This document shows positions 33,024 through 42,714 of a stretch of DNA of 47,060 nt, one piece after another; within the stretch, counting starts at the first letter, position 1, and every line of letters begins with the position of its first letter. Both the position numbers and the translations under genes were made by a program. Below the pieces are notes generated by a model. That model did no database searches. It had not been told where the DNA came from and saw nothing but the letters and a program-made list of their open reading frames with translations. Source of the stretch: an uncultured Chloroflexota bacterium (GTDB taxonomy: Bacteria > Chloroflexota > Dehalococcoidia > Lucifugimonadales > GCA-002694895); assembly GCA_913045935.1 (NCBI GenBank), contig CAJWSY010000007.1:1-47060 (forward strand), in the 5' to 3' direction.

Positions 33024-34007
33024 ATGAAAAAACTAAGAACTGCAGTTGTTGGATATGGCTATATGGGATCTAATCATGCAAGAATCTATAATAACCATAA
33101 TGATGTTGATTTAATTGCTATTTGCGATGCTGAAAAATCTAATACAAATTCTTTTATCAATTCCAATCCAACTTTTTATAAGAATGTTGACCAGATCTTA
33201 GATTTAAATTTAGATATTGTGTCAATTTGCGTTCCAACAGGATCTCATTTTGATATTGCTAAGAAATTAATTTCTAAAAAAATTAATGTTTTAATAGAAA
33301 AACCTATAACAAATAGTATTTCTGATGCTGAAGAGTTAATAAAATTATCTGATAAAGTTAATGTGATTTTAGGTGTTGGGCATATCGAAAGATTTAATCC
33401 TGTTGTGAAAGAAACTAAAAATATTTTGAACCAAAATATTTTGGGAGAAATATATCAAATTAATGTTAACAGAATGGGACCTAATCCTAATAGAAAACTC
33501 GATACAGGAGTTTTCTTGGATTTAGCTACACATGATATTGATATATTAAGATATTTATTCGAAGAAGACCCTGTATCTATATATTCTAGATCTAAAACAA
33601 TAAACAAGAAAAATAAACATGAGGATATGGGAAGTTCAATATTGATATTTCCAAGAAATAAAATTGTCAATATTAATGTTAATTGGGTTTCACCAATCAA
33701 AATTCGTGAAATGATTATTATTGGTTCAGAGGGAATGGCGATAATCAATTTTATTACTCAAGATTTGAATTTGTATGAGAATAATTATAATGACTTAGAT
33801 TGGGGAACAATGAATATTTTAAAAGGATCAAGTGAAGGTAAAATGACTAAATTGAGCTTTAAGCGTGATGAGCCACTTAAAATAGAATTAGACGAATTTA
33901 TTTCAGCTGTTAAAAATAAAGATAAATTTTCTGTTGATGGCAAAGAGGGTATGAAATCACTTAAATTTGCCCTTGAAATGATAAATTCAGCAAATAAATC
34001 AAACTAG
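33024..34007 (+). CDS. Gfo/Idh/MocA oxidoreductase, UDP-GlcNAcA 3-dehydrogenase-like
   Basis: A 327-residue NAD-dependent sugar oxidoreductase. The Rossmann start is VVGYGYMGSNHARIY, the lysine of the EKPITN motif is near residue 92, and GHIERFNP follows at about 120-127. WlbA/WbpB enzymes with these features oxidise C3 of UDP-N-acetylglucosaminuronic acid to supply the substrate for WbpE-type aminotransferases. The aminotransferase (31234) and the 6-dehydrogenase (24559) are both present, so the pathway is nearly complete. Substrate remains inferred. Confidence 0.85.
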   Translation: MKKLRTAVVGYGYMGSNHARIYNNHNDVDLIAICDAEKSNTNSFINSNPTFYKNVDQILDLNLDIVSICVPTGSHFDIAKKLISKKINVLIEKPITNSISDAEELIKLSDKVNVILGVGHIERFNPVVKETKNILNQNILGEIYQINVNRMGPNPNRKLDTGVFLDLATHDIDILRYLFEEDPVSIYSRSKTINKKNKHEDMGSSILIFPRNKIVNINVNWVSPIKIREMIIIGSEGMAIINFITQDLNLYENNYNDLDWGTMNILKGSSEGKMTKLSFKRDEPLKIELDEFISAVKNKDKFSVDGKEGMKSLKFALEMINSANKSN

Positions 34008-34016
34008 GTTTATCGA

Positions 34017-34733
34017 ATGCGTATATTAGTTTTTGCATATGATTTTCCTCACATCAAAACAAATAGGGGATTAGATAACCTTATTTCAAATGGAATTAAA
34101 CCTGTTGCTGTAATTGCTCAACCATATAAAAATTTAAATCTTCCTAAAAACAGAATTAAATTTGATATAAATTATAAAAATCCAGAAGATACAAAAATTA
34201 TTTGTAATAAAAATAATCTAACTTATTTTAAAAGTGATCATAATTCAAATGAATCTATTGAATTTATAAACAAAATCAAACCTGATGTTGGAATAATTCT
34301 GGGTGCAAGAATAATCTCTGATGAGATAATCAAGCAATTTAATAGAGGTATAATAAACATTCATCATGGATTTATTCCTGAAAATCGTGGTTTAAATACA
34401 ATGCAGTGGGCAATATTAAGAAACCAAAAACAAGCTGTTACTTCACATATGATTGATAAAAATATTGACATGGGTGAAATTTTAGAAGTTTTTGAAGTTC
34501 CGGTAAATTTAAATGATGAGTTAGTTGATATTTACAATAGAATTAGCGAATATGAACAAAAGATTCTTTTGTCATCTTTAAAAAAAATTAAAGAAGGCTA
34601 CAAGGGGTCATTTATTAGTTCCAAAGGTAATTATAATGATAATTTGACATTGAATGATTTGGAAAACAAAATGATTGAAAAATTTGAAGACTATAAAAAA
34701 CAATACCCCAACTTAAATAGATATCCTAGGTAA
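34017..34733 (+). CDS. Sugar N-formyltransferase
   Basis: A 238-residue protein of the methionyl-tRNA formyltransferase fold but shorter than Fmt. The catalytic triad is visible as N114, H116 (in NIHHGFIPENRG) and D151 (NIDMGEIL), with spacing nearly identical to E. coli Fmt N106/H108/D144. It uses N10-formyl-tetrahydrofolate to formylate an amino sugar. Neighbours point to a 3-amino-uronic acid as substrate. The C-terminal part, about 190-238, is short and charged. Confidence 0.85.
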   Translation: MRILVFAYDFPHIKTNRGLDNLISNGIKPVAVIAQPYKNLNLPKNRIKFDINYKNPEDTKIICNKNNLTYFKSDHNSNESIEFINKIKPDVGIILGARIISDEIIKQFNRGIINIHHGFIPENRGLNTMQWAILRNQKQAVTSHMIDKNIDMGEILEVFEVPVNLNDELVDIYNRISEYEQKILLSSLKKIKEGYKGSFISSKGNYNDNLTLNDLENKMIEKFEDYKKQYPNLNRYPR

Positions 34734-34752
34734 ATACGATTATATTGGATAG

Positions 34753-35760
34753 ATGAATAAGGGTAAAACTAAAATAATTTTTGGATCTTTGATTTTGTCG
34801 TTAATTCTAATGCTATTTGCATTTAGAAATGTTGATTTACAAAATTCAAAATCTTTTTTTAACAATTTTGATTTCAAAGTAATGATTCCATCTTTGTTTA
34901 TTGTTATATGTATGTATATTGTTCATGGATTAAGATGGGCTAATATTTCTTCTGAAATGAACTTAAATAAATCAAAAAATTATGTTCTTATAACTTTTTT
35001 AGGGTTTGCAGTAAATTCTATAGTTCCTATGAGAATGGGTGATATGTTTAAAATACTTATTAGCAAGAAGTATTTAAAAAAAGAATATTCGCAAATAACT
35101 TCTACAGTTTTATTTGCTCAATATTTAGATTTTGTTTTTGTTTTATTTTGTTTTGCTATTATTTTATTGTTTTTACCCGAACTTTACACAGATGAATTAA
35201 ATACAAATTTAGTTAATCAAAATACATATATTGTTTTAATTGTGATGTTTTTCGTTGCACTATTAATTGTTTTTTCTCTGCCCTATATTTCAAGAATTTT
35301 AATTTATGTTAAAAACAAGGGCACATTTGAAAATAATTCAATGCTCTTAAGAATATTGAATTATTTATTAAGAGTATCTGAAACTTTGCAAAAATTAAGT
35401 AAGGACTATTCTAAGGTATTAAAAAATCTTTGCCTAACTTTTCTATATTGGTTTTTGATACTTAGTTTGTTTATGTTAATTGCATATGGCTTTGGTATAA
35501 ACATCCCGGTTAGGATACTTATTTTTTCTATTTTGTTATCAAATTTGGCTAGTATTTTCCCTTTGACCCCTTCTTCGATAGGGACCTTTCATGTATCGTT
35601 AATGTTTGGATTGTTACTTTGGACAGATGATCAAAATATTTCTTTTGTATATGCTACTACTGTCCACGGATTAATATTTTTAAGTAATATTATTTTGGGG
35701 GTTATTTCAACAATAATATTAAACCTAAAACTAAGGGAAAGAATCGTATTAAATGATTAA
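34753..35760 (+). CDS. Polytopic membrane protein, LPG synthase TM-domain/UPF0104 family
   Basis: A 335-residue protein with about eight hydrophobic segments. HGLRWANIS and NSIVPMRMGDMFK match the recurring motifs of the PF03706 (AglD/MprF transmembrane) family, whose members are linked to lipid-linked sugar handling or flipping. It overlaps the next membrane protein by eight bases. It could help flip a lipid-linked sugar for the 35753 protein; function is not established. Confidence 0.8.
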   Translation: MNKGKTKIIFGSLILSLILMLFAFRNVDLQNSKSFFNNFDFKVMIPSLFIVICMYIVHGLRWANISSEMNLNKSKNYVLITFLGFAVNSIVPMRMGDMFKILISKKYLKKEYSQITSTVLFAQYLDFVFVLFCFAIILLFLPELYTDELNTNLVNQNTYIVLIVMFFVALLIVFSLPYISRILIYVKNKGTFENNSMLLRILNYLLRVSETLQKLSKDYSKVLKNLCLTFLYWFLILSLFMLIAYGFGINIPVRILIFSILLSNLASIFPLTPSSIGTFHVSLMFGLLLWTDDQNISFVYATTVHGLIFLSNIILGVISTIILNLKLRERIVLND

Positions 35761-37474
35761 TTTTTCAAAAAATGATTTTTTACTTTTACTTAGTTATTTT
35801 GCAATAACTACAATTCTTTATGTTTTACCTTTTATTAAATTGCCGTTAGGATACGATACCGCATGGATGTTTTTTGTATTTACTAGTGATACTAGCTTAA
35901 CTCTAACTCATTATTACGAAAGCGCAGGCATAATTCCTGGAAATATAATTGAAAGTGTGAAGTCTGTATCAAATTTTTATGGTAGAGCGAGTTTTTTAAA
36001 TTTAGGTCAATTTTGGTTGTTGGCAAAATTATTTCCTGAATTGGATATTGTCTGGAGATTACTACCAGTTGCAGCTATGACTATATCTGTGTTTTTTTGG
36101 CATAAAATACTATCCAAATTTCATTTACCCTATTTTATTTTATCAATATTCATATTTTTTTTAATTACAGACCCTTCCTCTATATGGATGGATTGGAATA
36201 AAGCTGAATCCATTGGATTTTTATTTTATACAATTGCTTGTTATTGCTCATTTTCAAATAAAAGTATTTCTTATTATTTATTAGTTTTTTGTTTCTTGGC
36301 TTCACTTTTTTTTAAAGAAACATTTTTTATTGGACTTCCATTAATAATTCTTTTTAGAATGTATACAGCTAATACCAATAAAATGGATTCAATTAGAATT
36401 TTTATAATTAAATTTATAAAAAACAATGTGTTTTTATTGATTTCTAGTTTTGGGTACGTTGTTTTTATGACAATATTTTTTCTAAGTATTGATTTAAGTA
36501 ACAGTTATTTTTTGAATTTAGTAGAAGTCAGTCCCGAGTTTTTCCCGTTTATTATTGAATATATCAAATTACAACTTCCTATATATTTTGGAGATTTGTA
36601 TTTTATTTATTTCCCTATAATTATTTTGTTATTGGGAATTTTATTATTAGATATTTTATTTTTTTCCGAAAAAACTACCGAAAACTATAATTTGAAATGG
36701 ATGATATTCTTATCATATATTTTTACATTTGTTTTTTATTTTTTTGTTGTATATGAATTTGGTGTGATTTACAGAAGATATATGGTTCCTATTAATATTT
36801 TTAATATGATGTTTTTAGTATTTATGTTTAAATTTTATAGTCACTATTTAAAATTTAATATATCAATTATTATTTTTCCAATATTATGCTTACCATGTAT
36901 TTTTTGGATTTATAAATTCAATGTTATACTTTCCGTATTATTGTTGATATTTGTACTTACAACTATTGTTTATGTTAATTATTCTAAATTAAGTAAATTA
37001 AGAATAGAATTGATTAAAATAATTTCAGTTTTATTCATTGCAATTCCTGTTGCTGATCAATTAATTGTGAATTTGGCGGCTAGTAGAAGTGAATTGATTC
37101 AATGGAAATCTGTTACTAGTGCTATCAAATCAAATGAAATAAAATCTGAATCAACTCTTTTATTAAATTTGTCAAACAATTTTATAATTGAACACGCTAT
37201 ATCTATGGAAATTAATTCTTTGATTTCAGGCAGAGATGATATAGTATTTTTTGTGAATACTAAAAACTTACCCCAAAATATTAAAAACAATCCATTCCAA
37301 TTAAAAGAAATTCAAAGATTTAATCAAGGTAAGACACCTAATTTAAATGAAAATTACGAAATTTATAGAATTAGTAATGATAGTAATAAAAATATATCTT
37401 TGATAGATAACATTCAAAATCGATATAAGAGTAGTACTTATGATTCTATGTATAAAATTAAATCAAACGATTGA
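35753..37474 (+). CDS. Polytopic membrane protein, possible GT-C glycosyltransferase
   Basis: A 573-residue protein with about 11-12 hydrophobic segments up to residue 430, then a soluble C-terminal domain. The first extracytoplasmic loop has LGYDTAWM, which resembles the aspartate-containing loop of GT-C enzymes (PMT/ArnT/AglB type). These take a sugar from a polyprenyl-phosphate donor on the outer face of the membrane. I cannot see a diagnostic motif that names a family. It ends a plus-strand run next to the opposing epimerase gene. Confidence 0.55.
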   Translation: MINFSKNDFLLLLSYFAITTILYVLPFIKLPLGYDTAWMFFVFTSDTSLTLTHYYESAGIIPGNIIESVKSVSNFYGRASFLNLGQFWLLAKLFPELDIVWRLLPVAAMTISVFFWHKILSKFHLPYFILSIFIFFLITDPSSIWMDWNKAESIGFLFYTIACYCSFSNKSISYYLLVFCFLASLFFKETFFIGLPLIILFRMYTANTNKMDSIRIFIIKFIKNNVFLLISSFGYVVFMTIFFLSIDLSNSYFLNLVEVSPEFFPFIIEYIKLQLPIYFGDLYFIYFPIIILLLGILLLDILFFSEKTTENYNLKWMIFLSYIFTFVFYFFVVYEFGVIYRRYMVPINIFNMMFLVFMFKFYSHYLKFNISIIIFPILCLPCIFWIYKFNVILSVLLLIFVLTTIVYVNYSKLSKLRIELIKIISVLFIAIPVADQLIVNLAASRSELIQWKSVTSAIKSNEIKSESTLLLNLSNNFIIEHAISMEINSLISGRDDIVFFVNTKNLPQNIKNNPFQLKEIQRFNQGKTPNLNENYEIYRISNDSNKNISLIDNIQNRYKSSTYDSMYKIKSND

Positions 37475-37478
37475 TATA

Positions 37479-38456
37479 TTAATCCTGTAATTTGATTGAA
37501 GATATAAAATCCAGATTATTTAAAAACCAATCTCCGGTTTCCTTTACACCTGAATCTATGCCAAACATAGGTTGCCAATTTAGTAAATTTTTAATTTTAG
37601 AAATATCAGCTAGACTATGTTCAATATCTGATGGATCTCGATCTATAAAATTAATTGTAGCTTTTTTGTTTAAATAATTTTGAATAACAGTAACAAGATC
37701 GTTTACTGTTATAGCATTGCCACCTCCAACATTAAATATTTCGTATCCTTTTGATTTTGTTGATTTTATAAGTGCATTTGCTACATCAGATACATAAGTG
37801 AAATCTCTAGTTTGATTTCCATCACCGTATATTGTGATGGGATCATCGTCAATAATAGACTTTAAAAATTTAAATATAACCATATCTGGCCTGCCAAAAG
37901 GTCCATAGACTGTGAAAAATCTTAATACAGCTACATTTATATTGAAATGATAATGATAGGTATAAGCTAATAATTCTGCAGATATCTTACTTGCTGCATA
38001 AGGAGAAAGAGGAAATGAAGTGTTATCAGTTTCTTTGGTCGGTATATTTTTATTGTCACCATAAACGCTAGATGTTGAAGCAAGTGTGAAATTTGAAACA
38101 CTTAATTTTTTGCATAACTCAAGTAAATTTAATGTGGCATTAACATTATTGTCTTGATATGCCCAAGGATCGATTATACTTGTCCGAACTCCTGCATAAG
38201 CTGCAAGATGAATTACTGCATTTATATTATTTAGATTGTTACCTAAATTAAGGATATCATTTTTGTTGTTGAGATTTATTTTTTCCAAATTGAAATTTTT
38301 AAAGTTTTTTAGAGAATTAATTCTCTCATTTTTGAGCTTTATGTCATAAAAATCATTTATATTATCTATTGCTATGACAGTGTGATCATTTTCCAATAGC
38401 GCTTTGGCTGTATGATATCCAATAAAACCTGCTGCCCCGGTAACAATACAATTCAT
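37479..38456 (-). CDS. UDP-glucuronate 4-epimerase-like NAD-dependent epimerase
   Basis: A 325-residue extended SDR. GAAGFIG near the N terminus binds NAD, STSSVYG gives the serine region and YAASK the intact tyrosine and lysine. HLAAYAGVRTSI and RFFTVYGPFGRPDM are characteristic of UDP-glucuronate 4-epimerases (making UDP-galacturonate). It stands alone on the minus strand, divergent from the glycosyltransferase at 38583. Related UDP-hexose epimerases are possible. Confidence 0.85.
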   Translation of the reverse strand: MNCIVTGAAGFIGYHTAKALLENDHTVIAIDNINDFYDIKLKNERINSLKNFKNFNLEKINLNNKNDILNLGNNLNNINAVIHLAAYAGVRTSIIDPWAYQDNNVNATLNLLELCKKLSVSNFTLASTSSVYGDNKNIPTKETDNTSFPLSPYAASKISAELLAYTYHYHFNINVAVLRFFTVYGPFGRPDMVIFKFLKSIIDDDPITIYGDGNQTRDFTYVSDVANALIKSTKSKGYEIFNVGGGNAITVNDLVTVIQNYLNKKATINFIDRDPSDIEHSLADISKIKNLLNWQPMFGIDSGVKETGDWFLNNLDFISSIKLQD

Positions 38457-38582
38457 TTTTCACCTTTATCATTTAATTGTGTATATTTTATTATTTATAT
38501 AATATGATTTATATAGATATTTCTCATTAAATATGAGTAATAAAAATCTTAAAAATAAAATTAGAAGTAATTTGTACTTAAA

Positions 38583-39593
38583 ATGAATAAGAAATTAGTT
38601 AATGTATCAGTCATAATTCCAACATATAACGAGCAGAATTATATCGATAATACTATTGATAGTTTATTAAATAATAATTATCCTCAGAAATTAGTAGAAA
38701 TCATAATTGTAGATGGTGGAAGCTCTGATAAAACAATTAATATCGTTAGAGATAAAATAAAAAATAACAATAATGTTAAAATTTATAATAATCCAAACAA
38801 GATCCAGTCTTCCGGTTTGAATTTAGGAATTAAAAAGTCTAACGGAGATATTATAATAAGAGCAGATGCACACGCCTTGTATGAACAGGATTATATTGAG
38901 AAATCGGTAAACTTACTTATCAACAGTAATTATCAAAATGTGGGGCCTTTTCAAAAATCAATTGGTGAAAACTTGGTCTCTAATTCAATTGCAATAGCTA
39001 TGAGTAGTTTCATTGGCATGGGAAATGCAAAATACAGACTGTCTGACAATTATATCGAAAAGGTAAAATCTGTATGGCTTGGTGCTTGGTGGAAAAAAAC
39101 TTTAATAGAAATAAATGGATTTGACGAAGAATTAGCTATATCTGAGGATTTTGATTTAAATTACAGATTAAGAAAGGAAGGAGGTGAAGTTGTAGCTTCT
39201 AATTCAATAAAAGCTTCTTATATAGTTAGAAAATCAGTTTTTCAATTATTTAATCAATTTTTTAAATATGGTCTCTGGAAATCTAAATTCTTGTTATCCT
39301 GCCCAAATGAAATCCAAGTAAGATGGTGTATTCCTCCTTTATTCGTACTTTCAACGTTTTTGTGCTTGGCATTGAGTTACGTTTCTTTATATTATTTTCT
39401 ATTTTTTGCTATTTATTTTATTTTTCTATTTGCAGGAATAATTCACATAACAAAAATTAAAAATGTTTTAAATGTTATAGAATCATTGATTTTATTTATA
39501 ATTTTCCCAACTATTCATTTTTCATGGGGATTAGGTTTTATTGCTGGGTGTATATATTGGAATATAACAAAAATGATAAAAAAATCGAAATAA
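38583..39593 (+). CDS. Glycosyltransferase family 2, ExoA-like, with C-terminal membrane helices
   Basis: A 336-residue GT2 protein. NVSVIIPTYNEQNYI begins the GT-A domain, VDGGSSDKT is the nucleotide loop, DAHALY the DxD-like metal motif and SEDFDLNYRLRKEGG the acceptor/base region. Three or so hydrophobic helices follow from about 255. The arrangement resembles succinoglycan ExoA-type enzymes, which extend lipid-linked chains on the cytoplasmic face. It closes the polysaccharide region. Confidence 0.83.
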   Translation: MNKKLVNVSVIIPTYNEQNYIDNTIDSLLNNNYPQKLVEIIIVDGGSSDKTINIVRDKIKNNNNVKIYNNPNKIQSSGLNLGIKKSNGDIIIRADAHALYEQDYIEKSVNLLINSNYQNVGPFQKSIGENLVSNSIAIAMSSFIGMGNAKYRLSDNYIEKVKSVWLGAWWKKTLIEINGFDEELAISEDFDLNYRLRKEGGEVVASNSIKASYIVRKSVFQLFNQFFKYGLWKSKFLLSCPNEIQVRWCIPPLFVLSTFLCLALSYVSLYYFLFFAIYFIFLFAGIIHITKIKNVLNVIESLILFIIFPTIHFSWGLGFIAGCIYWNITKMIKKSK

Positions 39594-39707
39594 TCCAAAG
39601 GTTTTTATAATAACTGTCAGTATTGGTTGAATACTTGTTCTTTATAAATTAAAATAATCAAAATTTAAAGTGAATTTCATTGAAATTAAACTAGATTGGG
39701 AGGGCAC

Positions 39708-40733
39708 ATGACAACTAAAACATCAAAATCAAAATCAACTACAACTAGAAAAGATAAGGTATTATTAGAAGTTAATAATTTAACCACTCATTTTTTTACT
39801 CAAGATGGCGTAGTAAAGGCTGTTGACGGTATTTCTTATAATGTTCACGAAGGTGAAGTAGTGGGAATTGTAGGAGAAAGCGGTTGCGGAAAAAGCGTAG
39901 GTGCCATGTCAGTAATGAAAATTATACCTAATCCTCCAGGTAGAATTGTAGACGGATCTGTTACTTTTGAAGGTGAAGATCTTGTGAATATGGATGAATC
40001 TAGAATGAGAGAAATAAGAGGTAATCGTATAGCAATGGTTTTTCAAGAACCAATGACTTCATTAAACCCTGTATTAACTATTGGACGACAATTAACTGAA
40101 ACATTAGAATTACATCAAGGATTAAAAGGCGAAGATGCATTAGATAAAGCTGAAGAACTTCTTAACAGGGTTGGAATACCTGAAGCAAGGCAAAGACTAA
40201 AAGATTACCCTCATCAATTTAGTGGTGGTATGCGACAAAGAGTAATGATTGCTATAGCGCTTAGCTGTGATCCTAAATTAATTATAGCTGATGAGCCAAC
40301 AACTGCTTTGGATGTAACAATTCAAGCTCAAATACTAGAATTAATGCAAGGTTTGGCCAAAGATTTTGGTACTGCATTAATTATTATTACTCATAACCTG
40401 GGAGTTGTAGCAAGATACGCTGACAGAGTCATAGTGATGTATGCTGGTAAGATAATAGAAGAAGGTACAGCAGAGGAAATATTTCATAACCCTATTCATG
40501 CATATACTAGAGGATTGTTAGCATCAGTTCCAAGATTGGATGCTAAAGAGCATGTAAGGCTACAAACCATCGAAGGATTACCTCCTGATTTGGTTTCACC
40601 TCCTCCAGGTTGTGGATTTCAACCTAGATGCACAAAAGGCCCTAAATCCTGTAAATGTGCTGAGACTCCTCCAGCATTGGTGGAAATTAAAAAAGGTCAT
40701 TATGTGACTGAGTGTAAATGCTGCCAAAAGTAA
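39708..40733 (+). CDS. Peptide/nickel ABC transporter ATPase, DppD/OppD type
   Basis: A 341-residue ABC ATPase. Walker A GESGCGKS is at 56-63, the signature FSGGMRQRV follows and Walker B includes LIIADEPTT. The oligopeptide-type C-terminal domain ends in a cysteine-rich segment (GCGFQPRC, then SCKC and ECKCC). The ATG at 39708 has a strong GGGAGG ribosome site; an upstream TTG is not needed. The first 17 residues are rich in Lys, Thr and Ser. The partner ATPase is next; no permease or binding protein is in the window. Confidence 0.9.
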   Translation: MTTKTSKSKSTTTRKDKVLLEVNNLTTHFFTQDGVVKAVDGISYNVHEGEVVGIVGESGCGKSVGAMSVMKIIPNPPGRIVDGSVTFEGEDLVNMDESRMREIRGNRIAMVFQEPMTSLNPVLTIGRQLTETLELHQGLKGEDALDKAEELLNRVGIPEARQRLKDYPHQFSGGMRQRVMIAIALSCDPKLIIADEPTTALDVTIQAQILELMQGLAKDFGTALIIITHNLGVVARYADRVIVMYAGKIIEEGTAEEIFHNPIHAYTRGLLASVPRLDAKEHVRLQTIEGLPPDLVSPPPGCGFQPRCTKGPKSCKCAETPPALVEIKKGHYVTECKCCQK

Positions 40734-40764
40734 AAAACAGAATTAAATAATAAAGGGGAAAATT

Positions 40765-41805
40765 ATGACAACAAAAACTAAAAAAACAACAAAGAAAAAG
40801 ACAACTAAAAATGATGATATTTTAGTTAACGTAGAAAATTTAAAAATGTATTTTCCTGTTACATCAGGAGTGATAATGCAACGTGTTGTCGGGCAAGTTA
40901 AAGCTGTTGATAATGTTAGCTTTTTTGTTAAAAAAGGTGAAACATTAGGATTGGTAGGTGAAAGTGGTTGCGGTAAAACAACTACCGGAAGAGCTGTATT
41001 ACAATTGTACAAACCTACTTCCGGTAAAGTTCAATTTAATGGACAAGAATTAACAGAACTAAATGCTAACGAGATGAGAGCAATGAGAAAAGAAGTTCAA
41101 ATAATTTTCCAAGATCCATATGGTTCACTAAATCCTAGGATGTCTGCAGGTGATATTATTGGAGAACCTCTTAAAGTTCACAAATTAGTTAGTAATAAAA
41201 AAGAATATCAAGAAAAAGTGGCTGAATTACTATCTGTAGTAGGCCTGAGTCCATATATGGCAGATAGATATCCCCATGAATTTAGCGGAGGTCAAAGACA
41301 AAGAATTGGTATTGCTAGAGCATTGGCTGTAAATCCAAGTTTTGTTGTTTGTGATGAACCTGTATCTGCTTTAGATGTGTCAATTCAGGCTCAAGTAGTT
41401 AATTTATTGGAAGACTTACAAGAACAATTTGGATTAACTTACTTGTTTATTGCTCACGATCTGTCTGTTGTTAAACATATTAGTGACAGAATTGCAGTGA
41501 TGTACCTTGGACACATCGTTGAAATTGCTCCAGCAAATGAGCTTTATTTTAATCCAATCCATGCATATACGCGTGCTCTTCTTTCAGCTATTCCAATTCC
41601 TGATCCAACTATTGAAAAGACTCGAGAAAGAATAATATTAGAAGGGGACGTGCCAAGTCCATTAAATCCACCAGAAGGATGTGTGTTTAAAGGAAGAGCT
41701 AAAAAGAAGAAAGGACAAAAAGAATGCTCTGATACTACTCCTGTACTTGTTGAAGTGTCACCAGATCACTGGGTAGCAAATTGTCCGGGTTGTATGGAAA
41801 AATAG
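40765..41805 (+). CDS. Peptide/nickel ABC transporter ATPase, DppF/OppF type
   Basis: A 346-residue ABC ATPase that partners the DppD-like protein. Walker [10 protein letters not shown] is at 65-73, the signature FSGGQRQRI and Walker [10 protein letters not shown] are intact, and the oligopeptide C-terminal domain is present. The N terminus [15 protein letters not shown] echoes the low-complexity start of its neighbour. In the C-terminal cysteine motif the second cysteine is replaced (GCVFKGRA), unlike DppD here. A GGGGAAAA ribosome site precedes the ATG. Confidence 0.9.
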   Translation: MTTKTKKTTKKKTTKNDDILVNVENLKMYFPVTSGVIMQRVVGQVKAVDNVSFFVKKGETLGLVGESGCGKTTTGRAVLQLYKPTSGKVQFNGQELTELNANEMRAMRKEVQIIFQDPYGSLNPRMSAGDIIGEPLKVHKLVSNKKEYQEKVAELLSVVGLSPYMADRYPHEFSGGQRQRIGIARALAVNPSFVVCDEPVSALDVSIQAQVVNLLEDLQEQFGLTYLFIAHDLSVVKHISDRIAVMYLGHIVEIAPANELYFNPIHAYTRALLSAIPIPDPTIEKTRERIILEGDVPSPLNPPEGCVFKGRAKKKKGQKECSDTTPVLVEVSPDHWVANCPGCMEK

Positions 41806-41825
41806 AAAGTTTGACTGTGAAATTT

Positions 41826-41901
41826 TGGTGGAGCTGAGGAGATTCGAACTCCTTACCTCTTCAATGCCATTGAAGCGCTCTCCCAATTGAGCTACAGCCC
41901 C
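41826..41901 (-). tRNA. tRNA-Ala (anticodon GGC)
   Basis: A 76-base cloverleaf with the acceptor stem GGGGCTG/CAGCTCC (one G-U pair), D arm GCTC/GAGC, anticodon stem CTTCA/TGAAG with loop ATGGCAT giving GGC, T arm AGGAG/CTCCT with TTCGAAT, and encoded CCA. It lies between the DppF-like gene and the VOC gene, opposite in strand to both. Confidence 0.96.
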
Positions 41902-41953
41902 ATATTATCGTAATTAAATTTAATTAATATTATTTTACTATATCACTTTAATC

Positions 41954-42301
41954 ATGTTTGCCGGAATAATTATATCAACTGACAATTTAAGTAAAATGAA
42001 TGATTTTTATGTTAAATTGCTAGAGGTACAACCTGATAATTATAATGATTCTCATTCATCGTTTCACTTTAATGATTTTAAATTGATTATTACTACTCAT
42101 GATAAAGTCAAAGGCAAAGCAAAAGACAAATACAGGAAAATGATAAATTTTTCTGTCGATGACATTTATAAATGGTATGAAAAACTTAAATCATTGAATG
42201 TCAAAATTGTACAAAAACCCTATCAAGAAGAGTGGGGTGGATATATCTGTACATTTGAAGATATCGATGAAAATATCGTACAGTTTATACAAATCAGGTA
42301 A
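41954..42301 (+). CDS. Glyoxalase/bleomycin-resistance (VOC) family protein
   Basis: A 115-residue protein with two beta-alpha-beta-beta-beta repeats. ISTDNLSKMNDFYVKLL starts the first and INFSVDDIYKWYEKLK the second; GGYICTFEDIDENIVQFIQ ends it as in VOC proteins. The usual metal residues are only partly recognisable. Members are metal-dependent lyases, dioxygenases or drug-binding proteins; this one cannot be assigned. It converges on rpsI with nine bases between them. Confidence 0.75.
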   Translation: MFAGIIISTDNLSKMNDFYVKLLEVQPDNYNDSHSSFHFNDFKLIITTHDKVKGKAKDKYRKMINFSVDDIYKWYEKLKSLNVKIVQKPYQEEWGGYICTFEDIDENIVQFIQIR

Positions 42302-42310
42302 GGTAATATT

Positions 42311-42709
42311 TTATCTTTTTGAGAACTGTTTAGCTTTTCTAGCTTTTACCAATCCGTATTTTTTACTCTCTTTAACCCTGCTGTCACGTGTTAAGAATCC
42401 GGCTTCTTTTAATGTAGGTTTATTTTCAGGATTTTGTTTTACTAATGCTCTTGCTATTGCTAGTCGAATAGCTCCTGATTGTCCTGAAAAACCGCCTCCT
42501 GAGACTTTGATTTCTACAGTACTTTTACTTGATTTTTTGATTAATTTTAAAGGTTGTTTAATATATTCTACTGATTCTGGTACGGTAAATATTTCATCAA
42601 TCGGTTTATTATTAACAGTTATATTACCACTAGTTTCAAAAAGTTTTACTTGAGCCACTGAACCTTTTCTTCTACCAACTGCATAATGATATGTGCTTTT
42701 TTGTACCAT
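42311..42709 (-). CDS. rpsI: Ribosomal protein S9 (uS9)
   Basis: A 132-residue S9 with the N-terminal YAVGRRKGSVAQVKL, the GGGFSGQSGAIRLAIARAL core and the C-terminal DSRVKESKKYG-RKAKQFSKR, whose basic tail reaches the tRNA in the P site. It follows rplM by five bases, the usual L13-S9 pair. Start is ATG with a Shine-Dalgarno-like stretch inside the rplM tail. Confidence 0.97.
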   Translation of the reverse strand: MVQKSTYHYAVGRRKGSVAQVKLFETSGNITVNNKPIDEIFTVPESVEYIKQPLKLIKKSSKSTVEIKVSGGGFSGQSGAIRLAIARALVKQNPENKPTLKEAGFLTRDSRVKESKKYGLVKARKAKQFSKR

Positions 42710-42714
42710 GTTAT

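Noticed and set aside
42198-42653. A 151-codon plus-strand frame over rpsI and the VOC gene end
   Set aside because: The overlapping rpsI is a clear S9; this frame is its antisense shadow.
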